DNA of 64,000 bases from JAJAZB01 sp964244295 (GCA_964244295.1 CAXTIG010000034.1:17628-81627); one strand, 5' to 3'; shown: positions 1 through 8,233, numbered from the stretch's first letter. Program-made: numbers and translations. Notes: generated by a model from the sequence alone, not told the origin.

Positions 1-460
1 AAAGCACCGTTGTTTCCCGGCCCCGGTACGTCAGCACTGCTCCCGGAAACACGAACCGCTCCCGCCGACTGTCCTCCCCGCCTTCGATGACGTTGGTGGG
101 CGGAATGCCCCGCTCGGCCAGGCTTTGGTAAAATTCCGTCCGCTGCTTGGGGTCGGTGAACGCCGTGGCCGGGTCGATGAAGCGGTAGTTGAGCTTGGCT
201 CCGGCGCTGGCTTGCATCTCCTCCAGCGTTTCACGCACGGCATTTTGCAGGCGCTCAAACCCGGCGGGCAAGTCCCCGGCGAGGTAGACTTTCACATCCA
301 CTTCCTCGTCGAGGTTCACCAGCAGGCGCTCGGTGGCTTCACTGAGGCTGTACCGCCGGTCTTCGGTGAGGTCCGCCCGGAAGGGGACGTACGCGGCCAG
401 GACGTTGAGCGCGATGAGGCCGAGGAGGAAGAGCGGGATGCGGGAGAGGCCGGATTTCAT
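1..460 (-). CDS. gldG: GldG-like gliding/ABC-transport auxiliary protein, N-terminal part
   Basis: This gene starts with the ATG at 460 and runs off the left edge, so 153 residues are visible. They begin MKSGLSRIPLFLLGLIALNV, a signal anchor or first membrane helix. Next comes a periplasmic-type segment with RADLTEDRRYSLSEAT, a YLAGDLPAGFERLQNAVRETL stretch, and then the FIDPA and FPGAVLTYRGRET motifs typical of GldG and the ABC-type auxiliary family (DUF4350/ABC_transp_aux). GldG works with the membrane protein GldF and the ATPase GldA in gliding Bacteroidota. Because the C-terminus is outside the window, length and the second membrane helix cannot be checked. The opposite-strand frame here is a shadow. 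Confidence 0.8.
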   Translation of the reverse strand, partial: MKSGLSRIPLFLLGLIALNVLAAYVPFRADLTEDRRYSLSEATERLLVNLDEEVDVKVYLAGDLPAGFERLQNAVRETLEEMQASAGAKLNYRFIDPATAFTDPKQRTEFYQSLAERGIPPTNVIEGGEDSRRERFVFPGAVLTYRGRETTVL

Positions 461-501
461 GGGATAAAAATAGCGGAGTAGGCCATCAAAACTCCCCCAA
501 A

Positions 502-715
502 CCCGTCATTGCGAGCGGAGGCAAACAAGACGAGCAACGCGAGGCTTGTTTGTCGTAGCGAAGCAATCCCCTGCTGGAGACACGGTAGCACTGGGCGAGT
601 CGCTTGGTTTTCGCTCCCGTGCGACGGACCGCTTGGTCTTCGGGAGGGGATTGCTTCGCTACGCCTGAGAAATCTCGTTTCACTCGTTTTCTCAGGCGTA
701 GCGAAGCAATGACGG
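502..715. repeat. Long nested inverted repeat, cattgcgagcgg family
   Basis: The gap between gldG and the porT-like gene holds a nested palindrome. The outer arm CCCGTCATTGC at 502 pairs with GCAATGACGGG ending at 715. An inner pair, GAAGCAATCCCCT near 561 and its complement near 645, folds inside it, and a third short hairpin lies around 664-700. The same outer word recurs in the palindromes at 39772-39838 and 43039-43099. No protein-coding frame here is convincing. Confidence 0.8.
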
Positions 716-736
716 GCTTTGGGGAGGCGAAAAATC

Positions 737-1480
737 TTACTCAAACATCAAATAAATCGCCACCGTGTGGCTCGTCAGCTTACCCACGCCCTGGCTGTAC
801 GTACTCGTGTTGGGCTGGAAAAGGTTAACCAAGCCGTGCGAAAAACGCAACTCCGGCGAGAATTTGAAGAACTCGAACCAGCGCTCCAGCCCCACGCCGT
901 ACTCCAGCGAAATATCGGTGGTGCGGGTGGTGAGGCGTTCGCGGTTGAGGCCCACGTTTTCTTTTTTCCGCACGTTCGACTCGATGCCGAAACTCGCGCC
1001 ACCCACCAGGTACATCCGGGTGTTGCCGCGCCGCATGGATTTATACTTCAACAGCAGGGGCACTTCCACCCAGGTCGATTCGCGAAGCTGGCTTTTCTCC
1101 CCGCCGCCGCTGAAGCGGTAGTCCACCGAGCGCCCGTAAATCGAAACGGTGGGCGTAATCCGGAAATCGAAGCGGGGGTTGAGGCGGGCGTTCATCACGA
1201 AACCCATCCGAAAACCCGTCGTGGTGGGCGAAGTTACGGCGATGGCCGAATCCCCCTGGGCGGTTCCGTTGACGAACCCGCTGCTGTGGGTGACGTTGAA
1301 GCGGGTCATCGGCAGGGCGAAGAAAAAGCCGTAGTGAACCGTTTTGTCGTCGTAAAATTCGTTGAACCGGCGTTCGTAGGAGCGGTTCTGGGCTTGGGCA
1401 CCCAGTCCGGCCAGCACCAGAAACAGAACTATTTTTTTCCGAGGTAAATCGAACTGACGCCGAAGGTGAGTGGAATGCAT
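737..1480 (-). CDS. porT: PorT-like outer-membrane beta-barrel protein
   Basis: The protein has 247 residues. A signal peptide (RKKIVLFLVLAGLGAQAQ, about residues 14-31) is followed by alternating amphipathic strands that end in an aromatic residue pattern (YLMFE), as in small porin-like barrels. The position directly behind menG matches the conserved ubiE-porT arrangement of Bacteroidota, where PorT/SprT is needed for type IX secretion. The start at 1480 lies about 50 bases inside menG, so the two genes are translationally close. A later start would cut into the signal peptide. It could be a generic outer-membrane beta-barrel protein, but the synteny favours PorT. Confidence 0.75.
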   Translation of the reverse strand: MHSTHLRRQFDLPRKKIVLFLVLAGLGAQAQNRSYERRFNEFYDDKTVHYGFFFALPMTRFNVTHSSGFVNGTAQGDSAIAVTSPTTTGFRMGFVMNARLNPRFDFRITPTVSIYGRSVDYRFSGGGEKSQLRESTWVEVPLLLKYKSMRRGNTRMYLVGGASFGIESNVRKKENVGLNRERLTTRTTDISLEYGVGLERWFEFFKFSPELRFSHGLVNLFQPNTSTYSQGVGKLTSHTVAIYLMFE

Positions 1481-2151
1481 TTGGTTTCGGTAAAACCCGC
1501 TTTTTCGTAGATTCTGAGAAAATTAGCGCCGTCGGGAAAAGCCTGCACCGACTCCGGCAAGTAACTGTAGGCCGCCCGGTCGCGGGAGAAAAAGCCCCCG
1601 ATGGTGGGCGTGATGTACTTGAAATAAAAATTGTAAACGGCCCGGAACAGCCCGTTGCGGGGTTTGGAAAACTCCAGCACCACGCAGGTGCCGCCGGGTT
1701 TGAGCACGCGGGCCATGTCGCGCAGGCCTTTTTCGAGGTTCTCGAAATTGCGTACCCCGAAGCTAACGATGACCGCGTCGAAGCTATTGTCCGAAAACGG
1801 CAGCCGCTCGCTGTCGCCGGTTCGGAGTTCGATGATGGAGTCCACGCCGAGTTTCTTCATCTTTTCCCGCCCAACGGCCAGCATTCCTTCCGAAATGTCC
1901 ACGCCCACGATTTTGTTGGGTTTCAGTTTCAGGGCTTCGATGGCAAAATCGCCGGTGCCGGTGGCGACGTCGAGGATTTTCTTCGGCTCCGACGGAGCCA
2001 GCAGGCGGATGGCTTTTTTCCGCCAGAGCCGGTCGATTCCCGCGCTGAGGAAGTGGTTGAGGAAATCGTAGCGGGGCGAAATGCCATCGAACATTTCGGC
2101 AACCTGCTCCTTTTTGGAGGACGTTTTTTCTTTGTAGGGAACGACGGGCAT
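1429..2151 (-). CDS. ubiE: Demethylmenaquinone methyltransferase (MenG/UbiE)
   Basis: This 240-residue class I SAM-dependent methyltransferase catalyses the last C-methylation of menaquinone synthesis at the membrane surface. The N-terminus contains the family signature (MFDGISPRYDFLNHFLSAGID, about 20-40). SAM motif I is DVATGTGDFAIEA (about 62-74). Motif II lies around DSFDAVIVSFGVRNF, and the C-terminal IYEKAGFTE segment is typical of UbiE. Length is normal for the family. The gene overlaps the downstream porT-like gene, and its own promoter-like TAnnTTTG box sits only a few bases before the ATG. Bacteroidota use menaquinone, so the MenG role is expected. Confidence 0.95.
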   Translation of the reverse strand: MPVVPYKEKTSSKKEQVAEMFDGISPRYDFLNHFLSAGIDRLWRKKAIRLLAPSEPKKILDVATGTGDFAIEALKLKPNKIVGVDISEGMLAVGREKMKKLGVDSIIELRTGDSERLPFSDNSFDAVIVSFGVRNFENLEKGLRDMARVLKPGGTCVVLEFSKPRNGLFRAVYNFYFKYITPTIGGFFSRDRAAYSYLPESVQAFPDGANFLRIYEKAGFTETKCIPLTFGVSSIYLGKK

Positions 2152-2155
2152 GGGG

Positions 2156-2163
2156 CAAAGGTA
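2156..2163 (-). promoter_or_regulatory. -7 box of menG promoter (TACCTTTG)
   Basis: On the minus strand TACCTTTG matches the Bacteroidota -7 consensus TAnnTTTG at all fixed positions and ends five bases before the menG start codon. The transcript would therefore be leaderless or nearly so. No clear TTTG -33 element is visible at the usual distance. Confidence 0.45.
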
Positions 2164-2166
2164 AGG

Positions 2167-2238
2167 GGTGAGTTGTAAATGGTGAATTGGTGATGAACTG
2201 CCGCCCGAAATTCACAATTCACCACTCACAACTCACCA
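2167..2238. repeat. Inverted repeat between divergent promoters
   Basis: Arms 2167-2188 and 2217-2238 are complementary over 22 bases with two mismatches, built from the words GGTGAGTTGT and TGGTGAATT. The repeat lies exactly between the two outward-facing -7 boxes at 2156 and 2248. A related half-arm (GAGTTGTGAA ... GTGAGTTGTGAATTG) occurs near 15638-15665. Confidence 0.75.
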
Positions 2239-2247
2239 ATTGGGGGT

Positions 2248-2255
2248 TAAGTTTG
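2248..2255 (+). promoter_or_regulatory. -7 box for the Gfo/Idh/MocA gene (TAAGTTTG)
   Basis: TAAGTTTG matches TAnnTTTG and ends five bases before the ATG at 2261, mirroring the arrangement at menG. The predicted transcript would start close to the start codon. Confidence 0.4.
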
Positions 2256-2260
2256 CCCGC

Positions 2261-3253
2261 ATGGAAAAGACCTTCAACTGGGGCGTGCTCGGACTGGGCC
2301 GGATTGCCCACAAGTTCGTGCAGGATTTGCAAACCCTGCCCAACGCCCGCCTCCACGCCGTGGCCTCCACCTCCGCCGACCGCGCCGCCGAATTTGCCGG
2401 GCAGTACGGCGCGACCCACGCCTTTGGTCGCTACGCCGACCTACTCACCTGCCCCGACCTCGACGTGGTGTACCTGGCCACGCCGCACCACGGGCACGCC
2501 GAAAATAGCGTGATGTTACTCCGAAACGGCATTCCGGTGCTCTGCGAAAAACCGCTGGCGATGAATTCCTGGCAGGTGGCGGCCATACTCGGCGCGGCCC
2601 GGCAGCACGAAACGTACTTGATGGAAGCGCTCTGGACGCGCTTTTTGCCCGCGACGCGAAAAGTGCTGGAGCTGGTGCAAAGCGGAGCCATCGGGCAACT
2701 CCACACCCTGCGGGCCGACTTTGGTTTTCGGAAAGAATTCGACCCGACGAGCCGCATTTTCGACCCCGCTCAGGGCGGCGGTTCCCTGCTCGACGTGGGC
2801 ATTTACCCCGTGCTGCTCTCGCTGTTTTTATTGGGAAAACCGGCCAGCGTGAAGGCCACGGCCCGGCTCCTGCCCACGGGCGTGGACGAATCCTGCGCCA
2901 TGCTCTTCAGCTACGAAAGCGGCGCGGTGGCAATTCTCGACTCAGCCATCACCACCCAAACGCCCTGCGAAGCACACCTGCACGGCACCGAGGGCACGTT
3001 AAAAATTCACAGCCGCTGGCACGAACCCAACCCCGGCCTGACGCTGACGCGCAACGACGAGGAGCCGCAGTTCTTCCTCTTCGACCGGGAGTGCATCGGC
3101 TACCGCTACGAAGCCCAGGCCGTGATGGCCGACCTCGCCGCCGGGCGAACCGAAAACGCGCTGGTGCCACTCAACTTCAGCCGGAATTTGATGGAAATTT
3201 TGGATGCGGTGCGCCGGGAGGCGGGGATTGTGTATGCGGGGATTGATGTCTGA
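2261..3253 (+). CDS. Gfo/Idh/MocA family NAD(P)-dependent oxidoreductase
   Basis: This 330-residue cytoplasmic enzyme has an N-terminal Rossmann fold (NWGVLGLGRIAHKFVQDL, about 5-22). The conserved catalytic-lysine motif is CEKPLAMN (about 91-98). A C-terminal substrate domain contains EALWTRFLPA, GGGSLLDVGIYPV and an HGTEGTLKIH strand. The EALWTRF signature is typical of the dihydrodiol dehydrogenase/xylose dehydrogenase branch. The ATG at 2261 is preferred over the TTG at 2240, because the Rossmann strand starts directly after it and a -7 box sits just upstream. There is no export signal, unlike the two MocA-type proteins downstream. Substrate is unknown. Confidence 0.85.
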   Translation: MEKTFNWGVLGLGRIAHKFVQDLQTLPNARLHAVASTSADRAAEFAGQYGATHAFGRYADLLTCPDLDVVYLATPHHGHAENSVMLLRNGIPVLCEKPLAMNSWQVAAILGAARQHETYLMEALWTRFLPATRKVLELVQSGAIGQLHTLRADFGFRKEFDPTSRIFDPAQGGGSLLDVGIYPVLLSLFLLGKPASVKATARLLPTGVDESCAMLFSYESGAVAILDSAITTQTPCEAHLHGTEGTLKIHSRWHEPNPGLTLTRNDEEPQFFLFDRECIGYRYEAQAVMADLAAGRTENALVPLNFSRNLMEILDAVRREAGIVYAGIDV

Positions 3254-3360
3254 ACCGCGATTGGCCTGGATTTGAGAATTTTCAGGATGATAAAATCAGA
3301 ATTTAGAATCCAGAAATCAACCATCCTGAAAATCCTTAAATCCGGGCCAATCGCGGTTCA
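3251..3360. repeat. Stop-to-stop inverted repeat
   Basis: Arms 3251-3288 and 3323-3360 pair with a few mismatches (words TGAACCGCGATTGGCC and TTTTCAGGAT). The left arm begins exactly at the TGA of the upstream plus-strand gene. The right arm ends exactly at the TGA of the converging minus-strand gene. It may act as a bidirectional terminator, although there is no U-run. Confidence 0.8.
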
Positions 3361-3963
3361 GAAACTGACTTTCATTCCTACCCCACTTTCCGCCACCTCC
3401 AACCGCTGCCAAAAGCCCTTATTTTTCTTAAAATGCCCCCGATGCACGGCGTACATCACCCCGTCGAAGAGTAACAGGAAACCGCCTTGCAATATCAGCG
3501 ACCGGCCGTAGCCGTCGTTTTTTTCTGAGTTTTCAAGCCGGGATTTAGCGCGTTCCATCAGGTAAAAGCCGCCGGTGACGTAGGCCACGTCCAACCCGGC
3601 GTTGACCAAAAATAATTTCTCCGTTTTTTGCTGCTCTTCCAGCGTTTCGTAGGCGCGGAGGCCGGTTTTGGCGCGACGACTGCCCAAAAACCCCACGCCA
3701 GCCAGCACTAAATCCACGCCCGCCCAAGCCAGGTTCATTTGGTAAAATGCCTTGTCGCTGCCGCTCGCGTTGCGGAGGGCGAGGCCGTTGGCGACGAGAT
3801 TGCCCGCGCCCCAGGCTCCGAGTACAGTCATGCCGGAATGGGTGAGGCGCAGGCCCCTGGCGTTGAAGGCGTCGAGGGTTTCGGAGGAACGCTGGGCCTG
3901 AGCCGAACGGCTGGCGGCGAGTTCGCTGAGGAGGGAGAAGAGCAGAAAACGGAGGAGGCGCAT
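3358..3963 (-). CDS. Membrane protein of unknown function
   Basis: The protein has 201 residues from the ATG at 3963, which opens a signal peptide (MRLLRFLLFSLLSELAASRS, then AQAQ). An upstream in-frame start exists but would put about 15 residues before the signal. Three or four hydrophobic segments follow: HSGMTVLGAWGAGNLVANG, NLAWAGVDLVLAGVGFLG, NAGLDVAYVTGGFYLM and LILQGGFLLLFDGVMYAVH. A pattern of small hydrophobic Bacteroidota membrane proteins is recognisable, but no function is known to me. Its neighbours are sugar oxidoreductases; the spacing does not argue for co-transcription. Confidence 0.7.
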   Translation of the reverse strand: MRLLRFLLFSLLSELAASRSAQAQRSSETLDAFNARGLRLTHSGMTVLGAWGAGNLVANGLALRNASGSDKAFYQMNLAWAGVDLVLAGVGFLGSRRAKTGLRAYETLEEQQKTEKLFLVNAGLDVAYVTGGFYLMERAKSRLENSEKNDGYGRSLILQGGFLLLFDGVMYAVHRGHFKKNKGFWQRLEVAESGVGMKVSF

Positions 3964-3997
3964 CGAAAAAGGGTTTGAAGGTTTGAGGAATTGAAAA

Positions 3998-4093
3998 GGG
4001 AGGGTCACGCTGAGCGGAGTCGAAGCGTGTGCGGCTGGCTGGTCAGCATCGGCCTACCGCACACGCTTCGACTCCGCTCAGCGTGACCCTCCC
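3998..4093. repeat. Perfect 37-bp inverted repeat, gtcacgctgagcgg family
   Basis: Arms 3998-4034 and 4057-4093 are perfectly complementary over 37 bases around a 22-base loop. The family word GGGTCACGCTGAGCGGAGTC also builds the repeat at 33269-33360 and a lone arm near 20879. The element lies between the stop of the gene ending at 4111 and the start of the gene at 3963. Confidence 0.9.
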
Positions 4094-4110
4094 TTTCCAA
4101 ACCAAAAAAA

Positions 4111-5547
4111 TCAAGCCCCCAAACTCCAGCCCTCCCGGTAGGGGCGGGTCACGAACTGGTTGGCATCGTCGAAGTTGGTGATTCGCATCGCCGCGCCGTC
4201 CCAGAGCAGTTTTTTCCGACCAGGAAAACCCTTGCCGTCGCGGAGGTAGAAACTGCGAATGGCGAGGTTGCCCATGATGACGGCCTCGGTCATCGGCCCG
4301 GCGTAGTCGAAACTCGAACTGAGCGCTTTGTGCTCGGGGCTGTCGAATCCCGCTTTGGCGGCAGCGAGCCACTGCTGGTAGTGGCCTTCCTTGTCGGCCC
4401 CGATGACGCGGGGAATGGTCATTTTCACTTTTGCCGCTTTCTCGGCGCGTTTTTCGGGCCAGGCGGTGGGGTTCATGCCGTAGAGTCCGCACATGAGCAC
4501 GCCTTTTTTTCCAATCATCAACACCCCGCCGCTGCTGTCGCCGAGTTGTACGTCGGGCGGGATGGCGTCGGGGCGTTCGGGCAGAATGCCCCCGTCCGAC
4601 CAGGTCATCTTCACGTCGCTCTTGCCGGGACGGGGAAATTTGAGGTGAATCACCGAAGCCGACGGAAAACCATCGGTGTAAAAGGCTTCCTTGAAAAAAT
4701 CGGAATAGACCGAGGCCGCGCTGCATTCCACCTCGCTGGGGTAGCCGAGTTTGAGGGCGCGGTAGGGCGGGTCCATCATGTGGCAACCCATGTCGCCGAG
4801 GGCACCGGTGCCGTAGGCCACCCAGCCGCGCCAGTTGAAGGGGTGGTAAGCGGGGTTGTAGGCTTCGTAGGCGGCGGGACCGAGCCAGAGGTCCCAGTCC
4901 ACTTCCTTCGGCACCTCAAACTGACCCACTGGTTTGGGGATACCCTGGGGCCACACGGGGCGGTTGGTCCAGACGTACACCCGGTCGCAATCGCCGATGA
5001 TGCCCGCCTCGTACCATTCCACGAAACGCCGCACGCCGTCGCCCGACGCGCCCTGGTTGCCCATCTGACTCACGCTTTTGTAGCGGCGGGCGCCCTCGGT
5101 CATCATCCGCACTTCGTTGATGTTGTGGGCCAGCGGTTTCTGCACGTACACGTGCTTGCCCCGCTGCATGGCGGCCATCGTAATCACGGCGTGGGTGTGG
5201 TCGGCGGTGGTGACGGTCACGGCGTCGATGCTTTTTTCGGCGTCGAGCATTTGTCGGTAGTCTTTGTACACTTTTGCATTGGGCCATTTTTCACGCGCCC
5301 AGGCCATCTGGCGGTCGTCGATGTCGCAGAGGGCCACGATGTTTTCCGAGCCGTTGTTCCAGGCTCCGTTCAAATCCACACGGCCTTTGCCGCCGCAGCC
5401 GATGCCCGCGAGGTTGAGTTTGTCGGAAGGGGCGGTGTATCCCGGTCCGCCGAGGACGTGGCGGGGCACGATGTAAAAGGCGGTAGCCGCTACAGCGGCT
5501 TTTTTCAGGAAATCCCGGCGAGAGGCCGAAGATTGGGATTCGTTCAT
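4111..5547 (-). CDS. TAT-exported Gfo/Idh/MocA oxidoreductase (copy 1)
   Basis: The protein has 478 residues. The N-terminus carries a twin-arginine signal (SASRRDFLKKAAVAATAFYI, about 8-27), so it is probably folded with its cofactor and exported to the periplasm. The Rossmann motif is LNLAGIGCGGKG, the catalytic lysine motif is VQKPLAHNI, and the substrate domain contains YGTGALGDMGCHMMDP. TAT-exported members of this family oxidise sugar hydroxyls using tightly held nicotinamide cofactor. It is a close paralogue of the next gene (5671-7137): the signal peptides are nearly identical and the C-termini align (NFDDANQFV versus NFDEANQFV). The pair probably arose by tandem duplication. Substrate unknown. 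Confidence 0.85.
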   Translation of the reverse strand: MNESQSSASRRDFLKKAAVAATAFYIVPRHVLGGPGYTAPSDKLNLAGIGCGGKGRVDLNGAWNNGSENIVALCDIDDRQMAWAREKWPNAKVYKDYRQMLDAEKSIDAVTVTTADHTHAVITMAAMQRGKHVYVQKPLAHNINEVRMMTEGARRYKSVSQMGNQGASGDGVRRFVEWYEAGIIGDCDRVYVWTNRPVWPQGIPKPVGQFEVPKEVDWDLWLGPAAYEAYNPAYHPFNWRGWVAYGTGALGDMGCHMMDPPYRALKLGYPSEVECSAASVYSDFFKEAFYTDGFPSASVIHLKFPRPGKSDVKMTWSDGGILPERPDAIPPDVQLGDSSGGVLMIGKKGVLMCGLYGMNPTAWPEKRAEKAAKVKMTIPRVIGADKEGHYQQWLAAAKAGFDSPEHKALSSSFDYAGPMTEAVIMGNLAIRSFYLRDGKGFPGRKKLLWDGAAMRITNFDDANQFVTRPYREGWSLGA

Positions 5548-5668
5548 AGGTTTGAAGAGGTTTGAAAAGGGTTAACGGGTTTGAAAAGGGTTGACGGGGT
5601 TTGAAGGTTTTACGGGTAACGAATTAACCCGTAAAACCTTCAAACCCCGTCAACCCTTTTCAAACCAA
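5548..5668. repeat. Long inverted repeat of tttgaaaaggg words
   Basis: The stretch between the two MocA paralogues is almost wholly palindromic. The left side carries repeated AGGTTTGAA and GGTTTGAAAAGGGTT words from 5548, and the right side carries their complement, ending CCCTTTTCAAACC. The centre is GTTTTACGGGTAACGAATTAACCCGTAAAAC. It runs from the ATG of one gene to within a few bases of the stop of the other. Confidence 0.8.
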
Positions 5669-5670
5669 TT

Positions 5671-7137
5671 TTAGACTCCCAAACTCCACCCGCCCCGGTA
5701 TTCGCGGCGGACGAACTGGTTGGCTTCGTCGAAGTTGGTCATTTTCATGGTCGTGCCGTCCCAGAGGAGTTTCTTCCGACCGGGGTACACGAAGCCGCGT
5801 CCGTTGGGACCGGCCTGGCGCAGGTTGTAGCTGCGAATCGCCAGGTTGCCCATCAGAATGGCCTCGCTCAGCGGCCCGGCCACGTTGAAGCCGGAGGTAA
5901 GTGCCTGGTGTTCCTTGCTGTCGTACCCGGCTTTGCAGGCGCGTGCCCAGGCCACCTGATGGCCGTTTTCGGGCAGTTTCTGCAACTCACTTTTCTGAAT
6001 TTCCTGCGTGATTTTCTTGCCGTTTTTCAGGTACACTTGCGGCGTGTTGCCGTAGGTGCCGCACATCAGAATGCCTTTTTTACCCATCATAATCACGCCG
6101 TTGCTGCTGTCTTCGTCGCCGATGAAGTCGTTGGCCGGAATCAAATCGGGGTGGAAGGCCCGGATGCCACCATCGGTCCAGACCATTTTCACTTCCGACT
6201 TGTTGCGCTTCGATTCGGGAAACTTCAGTTCCACGTGCGAGGAAGGCGGGCAGCCTTCGGGGATGTACTCCGGCGTCCAGTCTTTTAAGAATACCTGCCC
6301 CACGCTGCATTCCACTTCGGTGGGGTAGCCCAGGCCGAGGGTTTGGAAGGCGGGCGCGATGAGGTGGCAACCCATGTCGCCGAGGGCACCGGTGCCGAAG
6401 TTCCACCAACCCCGCCACTTGAAGGGGTGGTACAGCGGGTGATATTCCACCATCGGGGCCGTGCCGACCCAGAGGTCCCAATCTTCCTTGCTCATGCCTT
6501 CGGGCAGGGCATTTTTTTCGGTGGGCAGCGGAATGCCCTGGGGCCACACGGGCCGGTTGGTCCAGATGTACACCGTGTCCACGGTGCCGATGACGCCCTT
6601 GTCGAACCATTCCACCAACTGCTGGGTACCCACGCTCGATGCCCCCTGGTTGCCCATCTGGCCGACCACTTTGTGCTTTTTCGCGCCTTCGGTGAGCATC
6701 CGGGCCTCGAAAATGTCGTGGGTCAGGGGTTTTTGCACGTACACGTGCTTGCCGAGTTGCATGGCGGCCATGGCGGCCACGGCGTGCTGGTGGTCGGGGG
6801 TGGAAATGGTGACGGCGTCGATGTCGCCTTTCATTTCATCCAGCATTTTGCGGTAGTCCTTATACTTCTTCGCGTTCGGGAATTTCTTGATGGCTCCTTC
6901 GGCGCGGGCGTAATCCACGTCGCAAAGGGCCACTACGTTGTTTTCGCCGTTGGCGTAGGCATTGGCGATGTCGCTGCCGCCCTTGCCGCCGGAGCCGATC
7001 GCGGCCACGTTGAGTTTATCGGAGGGGGCGATGAAGCCCTTGCCCAGCACGTGGCGGGGCACGATGTAAAAGGCGGTGGCGGCTACGGCGGCTTTTTTCA
7101 GAAAGTCGCGACGTGCGTTGTTCGATTGGTTTTCCAT
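5671..7137 (-). CDS. TAT-exported Gfo/Idh/MocA oxidoreductase (copy 2)
   Basis: The protein has 488 residues with the TAT signal NARRDFLKKAAVAATAFYIV (about 7-26), Rossmann motif LNVAAIGSGGKGG, a VQKPLTHDI catalytic lysine motif and FGTGALGDMGCHLIAP. It ends YRGGWSLGV, paralleling YREGWSLGA in the downstream paralogue. It is probably the first gene of a run that continues through the copy at 4111-5547, separated from it by a palindrome. Periplasmic sugar oxidation is the likely role by family; the substrate cannot be read from sequence. Confidence 0.85.
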   Translation of the reverse strand: MENQSNNARRDFLKKAAVAATAFYIVPRHVLGKGFIAPSDKLNVAAIGSGGKGGSDIANAYANGENNVVALCDVDYARAEGAIKKFPNAKKYKDYRKMLDEMKGDIDAVTISTPDHQHAVAAMAAMQLGKHVYVQKPLTHDIFEARMLTEGAKKHKVVGQMGNQGASSVGTQQLVEWFDKGVIGTVDTVYIWTNRPVWPQGIPLPTEKNALPEGMSKEDWDLWVGTAPMVEYHPLYHPFKWRGWWNFGTGALGDMGCHLIAPAFQTLGLGYPTEVECSVGQVFLKDWTPEYIPEGCPPSSHVELKFPESKRNKSEVKMVWTDGGIRAFHPDLIPANDFIGDEDSSNGVIMMGKKGILMCGTYGNTPQVYLKNGKKITQEIQKSELQKLPENGHQVAWARACKAGYDSKEHQALTSGFNVAGPLSEAILMGNLAIRSYNLRQAGPNGRGFVYPGRKKLLWDGTTMKMTNFDEANQFVRREYRGGWSLGV

Positions 7138-7217
7138 GGCAATAGACTGAGGTTTTTGGTACTAAAAATAAAAGAGAAAGAGGTGGTTTTTAACTTCCCG
7201 GAAGTTTGAACGGGTCG

Positions 7218-8111
7218 CTACACCACCGTCGCCATGCGTTCGAGCAGGGCCTTCGTTTTGCGAATGCCTTCTTCTTCCGAAAGGCTATTGCCCTCGTACT
7301 CGATGCCGACGTAGCCCTTGAAACCCGAAGCTTTCACGATTTTCAGGATGCGTGGGTAGTCGGTTTCTACGCAATTGCCCTGGGCGTCGAAGTCGAAGGT
7401 TTTGGCCGATACGCCCTTGGCGAAGGGCATTAATTCCTGGGTGCCCTGGTAGCGGTCGTACTCGTGGAAATTGCCGAAATCGGGCAAGGTGCCGCAGTTT
7501 TTCATTCCCACGCTTTTCATCACCCCGCTCAGCCAGGCTCCGTTGGAAGAGTGCCCGCCGTGGTTTTCAACGATGACGTTGATGTTGGTTTTAGCGGCAA
7601 ATTCCGACAGGCGGCGCAGTCCGTCGGCGGCGCGTTTGCCCACTTCTTCGGCGGTTCCCTGCCCGGCGGCGTTCACGCGGATGGTTTTGCAACCCAGAAA
7701 TTTGGCGGCTTCCACCCACTTGTAGTGATTTTCGACGGCCTTCGTCCGTTTGGCCTCGTCGCCGTCGCCGAGGTCGCCCTCGCCGTCGCACATGATGAGG
7801 TGGTTTTTTACGCCCAGGTCCTTGCAACGGCCCAGGAGGTCGTTGAGGTAGGCCGTGTCATTGGCTTTGTCCTTGAAAAACTGGTTGACGTACTCGACCG
7901 TGCTGATGCCGAAGTCGTTTTTGGCCTTCGCCGGAAAATCGAGGTTGGTCAGCCTTTTACCGAACAGCGCCTTGTGCAGCGACCATTCGGCCAGGGAAAT
8001 CTCGAAAAAGGGTTTTTTGATGGCCTCGGCGAAAAGCTCGGACGCGGGCAGGGCCGAAGCCGTTGCCAGCGCGCCCACTTGGCCCAGAAAGGCCCGACGG
8101 GAGGTGTTCAT
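7218..8111 (-). CDS. TAT-exported sugar phosphate isomerase/epimerase family protein
   Basis: The 297-residue protein starts with a TAT-like signal (NTSRRAFLGQVGALATASAL). A TIM-barrel of the AP endonuclease 2/xylose isomerase-like family follows. Recognisable pieces are FFEISLAEWSLHKALFGK, VNAAGQG, the metal-site strand VIVENHGGHS (Glu and His), LPDFGNFHE (Asp) and a late YVGIEYEGN strand (Glu). These supply a family-typical metal centre. It lies 80 bases upstream, in the same direction, of the two exported MocA oxidoreductases. Isomerisation or epimerisation of an oxidised sugar in the periplasm is the likely job. The family name includes phosphate, but phosphorylated substrates are unlikely outside the cytoplasm. 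Confidence 0.85.
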   Translation of the reverse strand: MNTSRRAFLGQVGALATASALPASELFAEAIKKPFFEISLAEWSLHKALFGKRLTNLDFPAKAKNDFGISTVEYVNQFFKDKANDTAYLNDLLGRCKDLGVKNHLIMCDGEGDLGDGDEAKRTKAVENHYKWVEAAKFLGCKTIRVNAAGQGTAEEVGKRAADGLRRLSEFAAKTNINVIVENHGGHSSNGAWLSGVMKSVGMKNCGTLPDFGNFHEYDRYQGTQELMPFAKGVSAKTFDFDAQGNCVETDYPRILKIVKASGFKGYVGIEYEGNSLSEEEGIRKTKALLERMATVV

Positions 8112-8233
8112 GCGCGAAAATTAGGTTTAGTGGTTCGTTGCGGACGGAAAGGTACGATTCCGTCGTCAGTCGTCAGTCGGTGGTTGGCAGTTTTTATAGA
8201 CGAAGTCGCACTTAGCGGGTACCACTCAACGGA

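Noticed and set aside
125..481. Plus-strand open frame at the left edge
   Set aside because: The complementary strand encodes a recognisable GldG N-terminus starting at 460, with a membrane segment and family motifs.
3998..4093. Palindrome considered as an insertion sequence or MITE
   Set aside because: No target duplication or transposase is visible, and arms differ inside between family members. It is left as a repeat of unknown origin.
4330..5565. Long plus-strand frame of 411 codons
   Set aside because: It is the shadow of the TAT-exported MocA gene on the other strand, His/Gly/Val-rich with no domain; GC-rich codon bias keeps it open.
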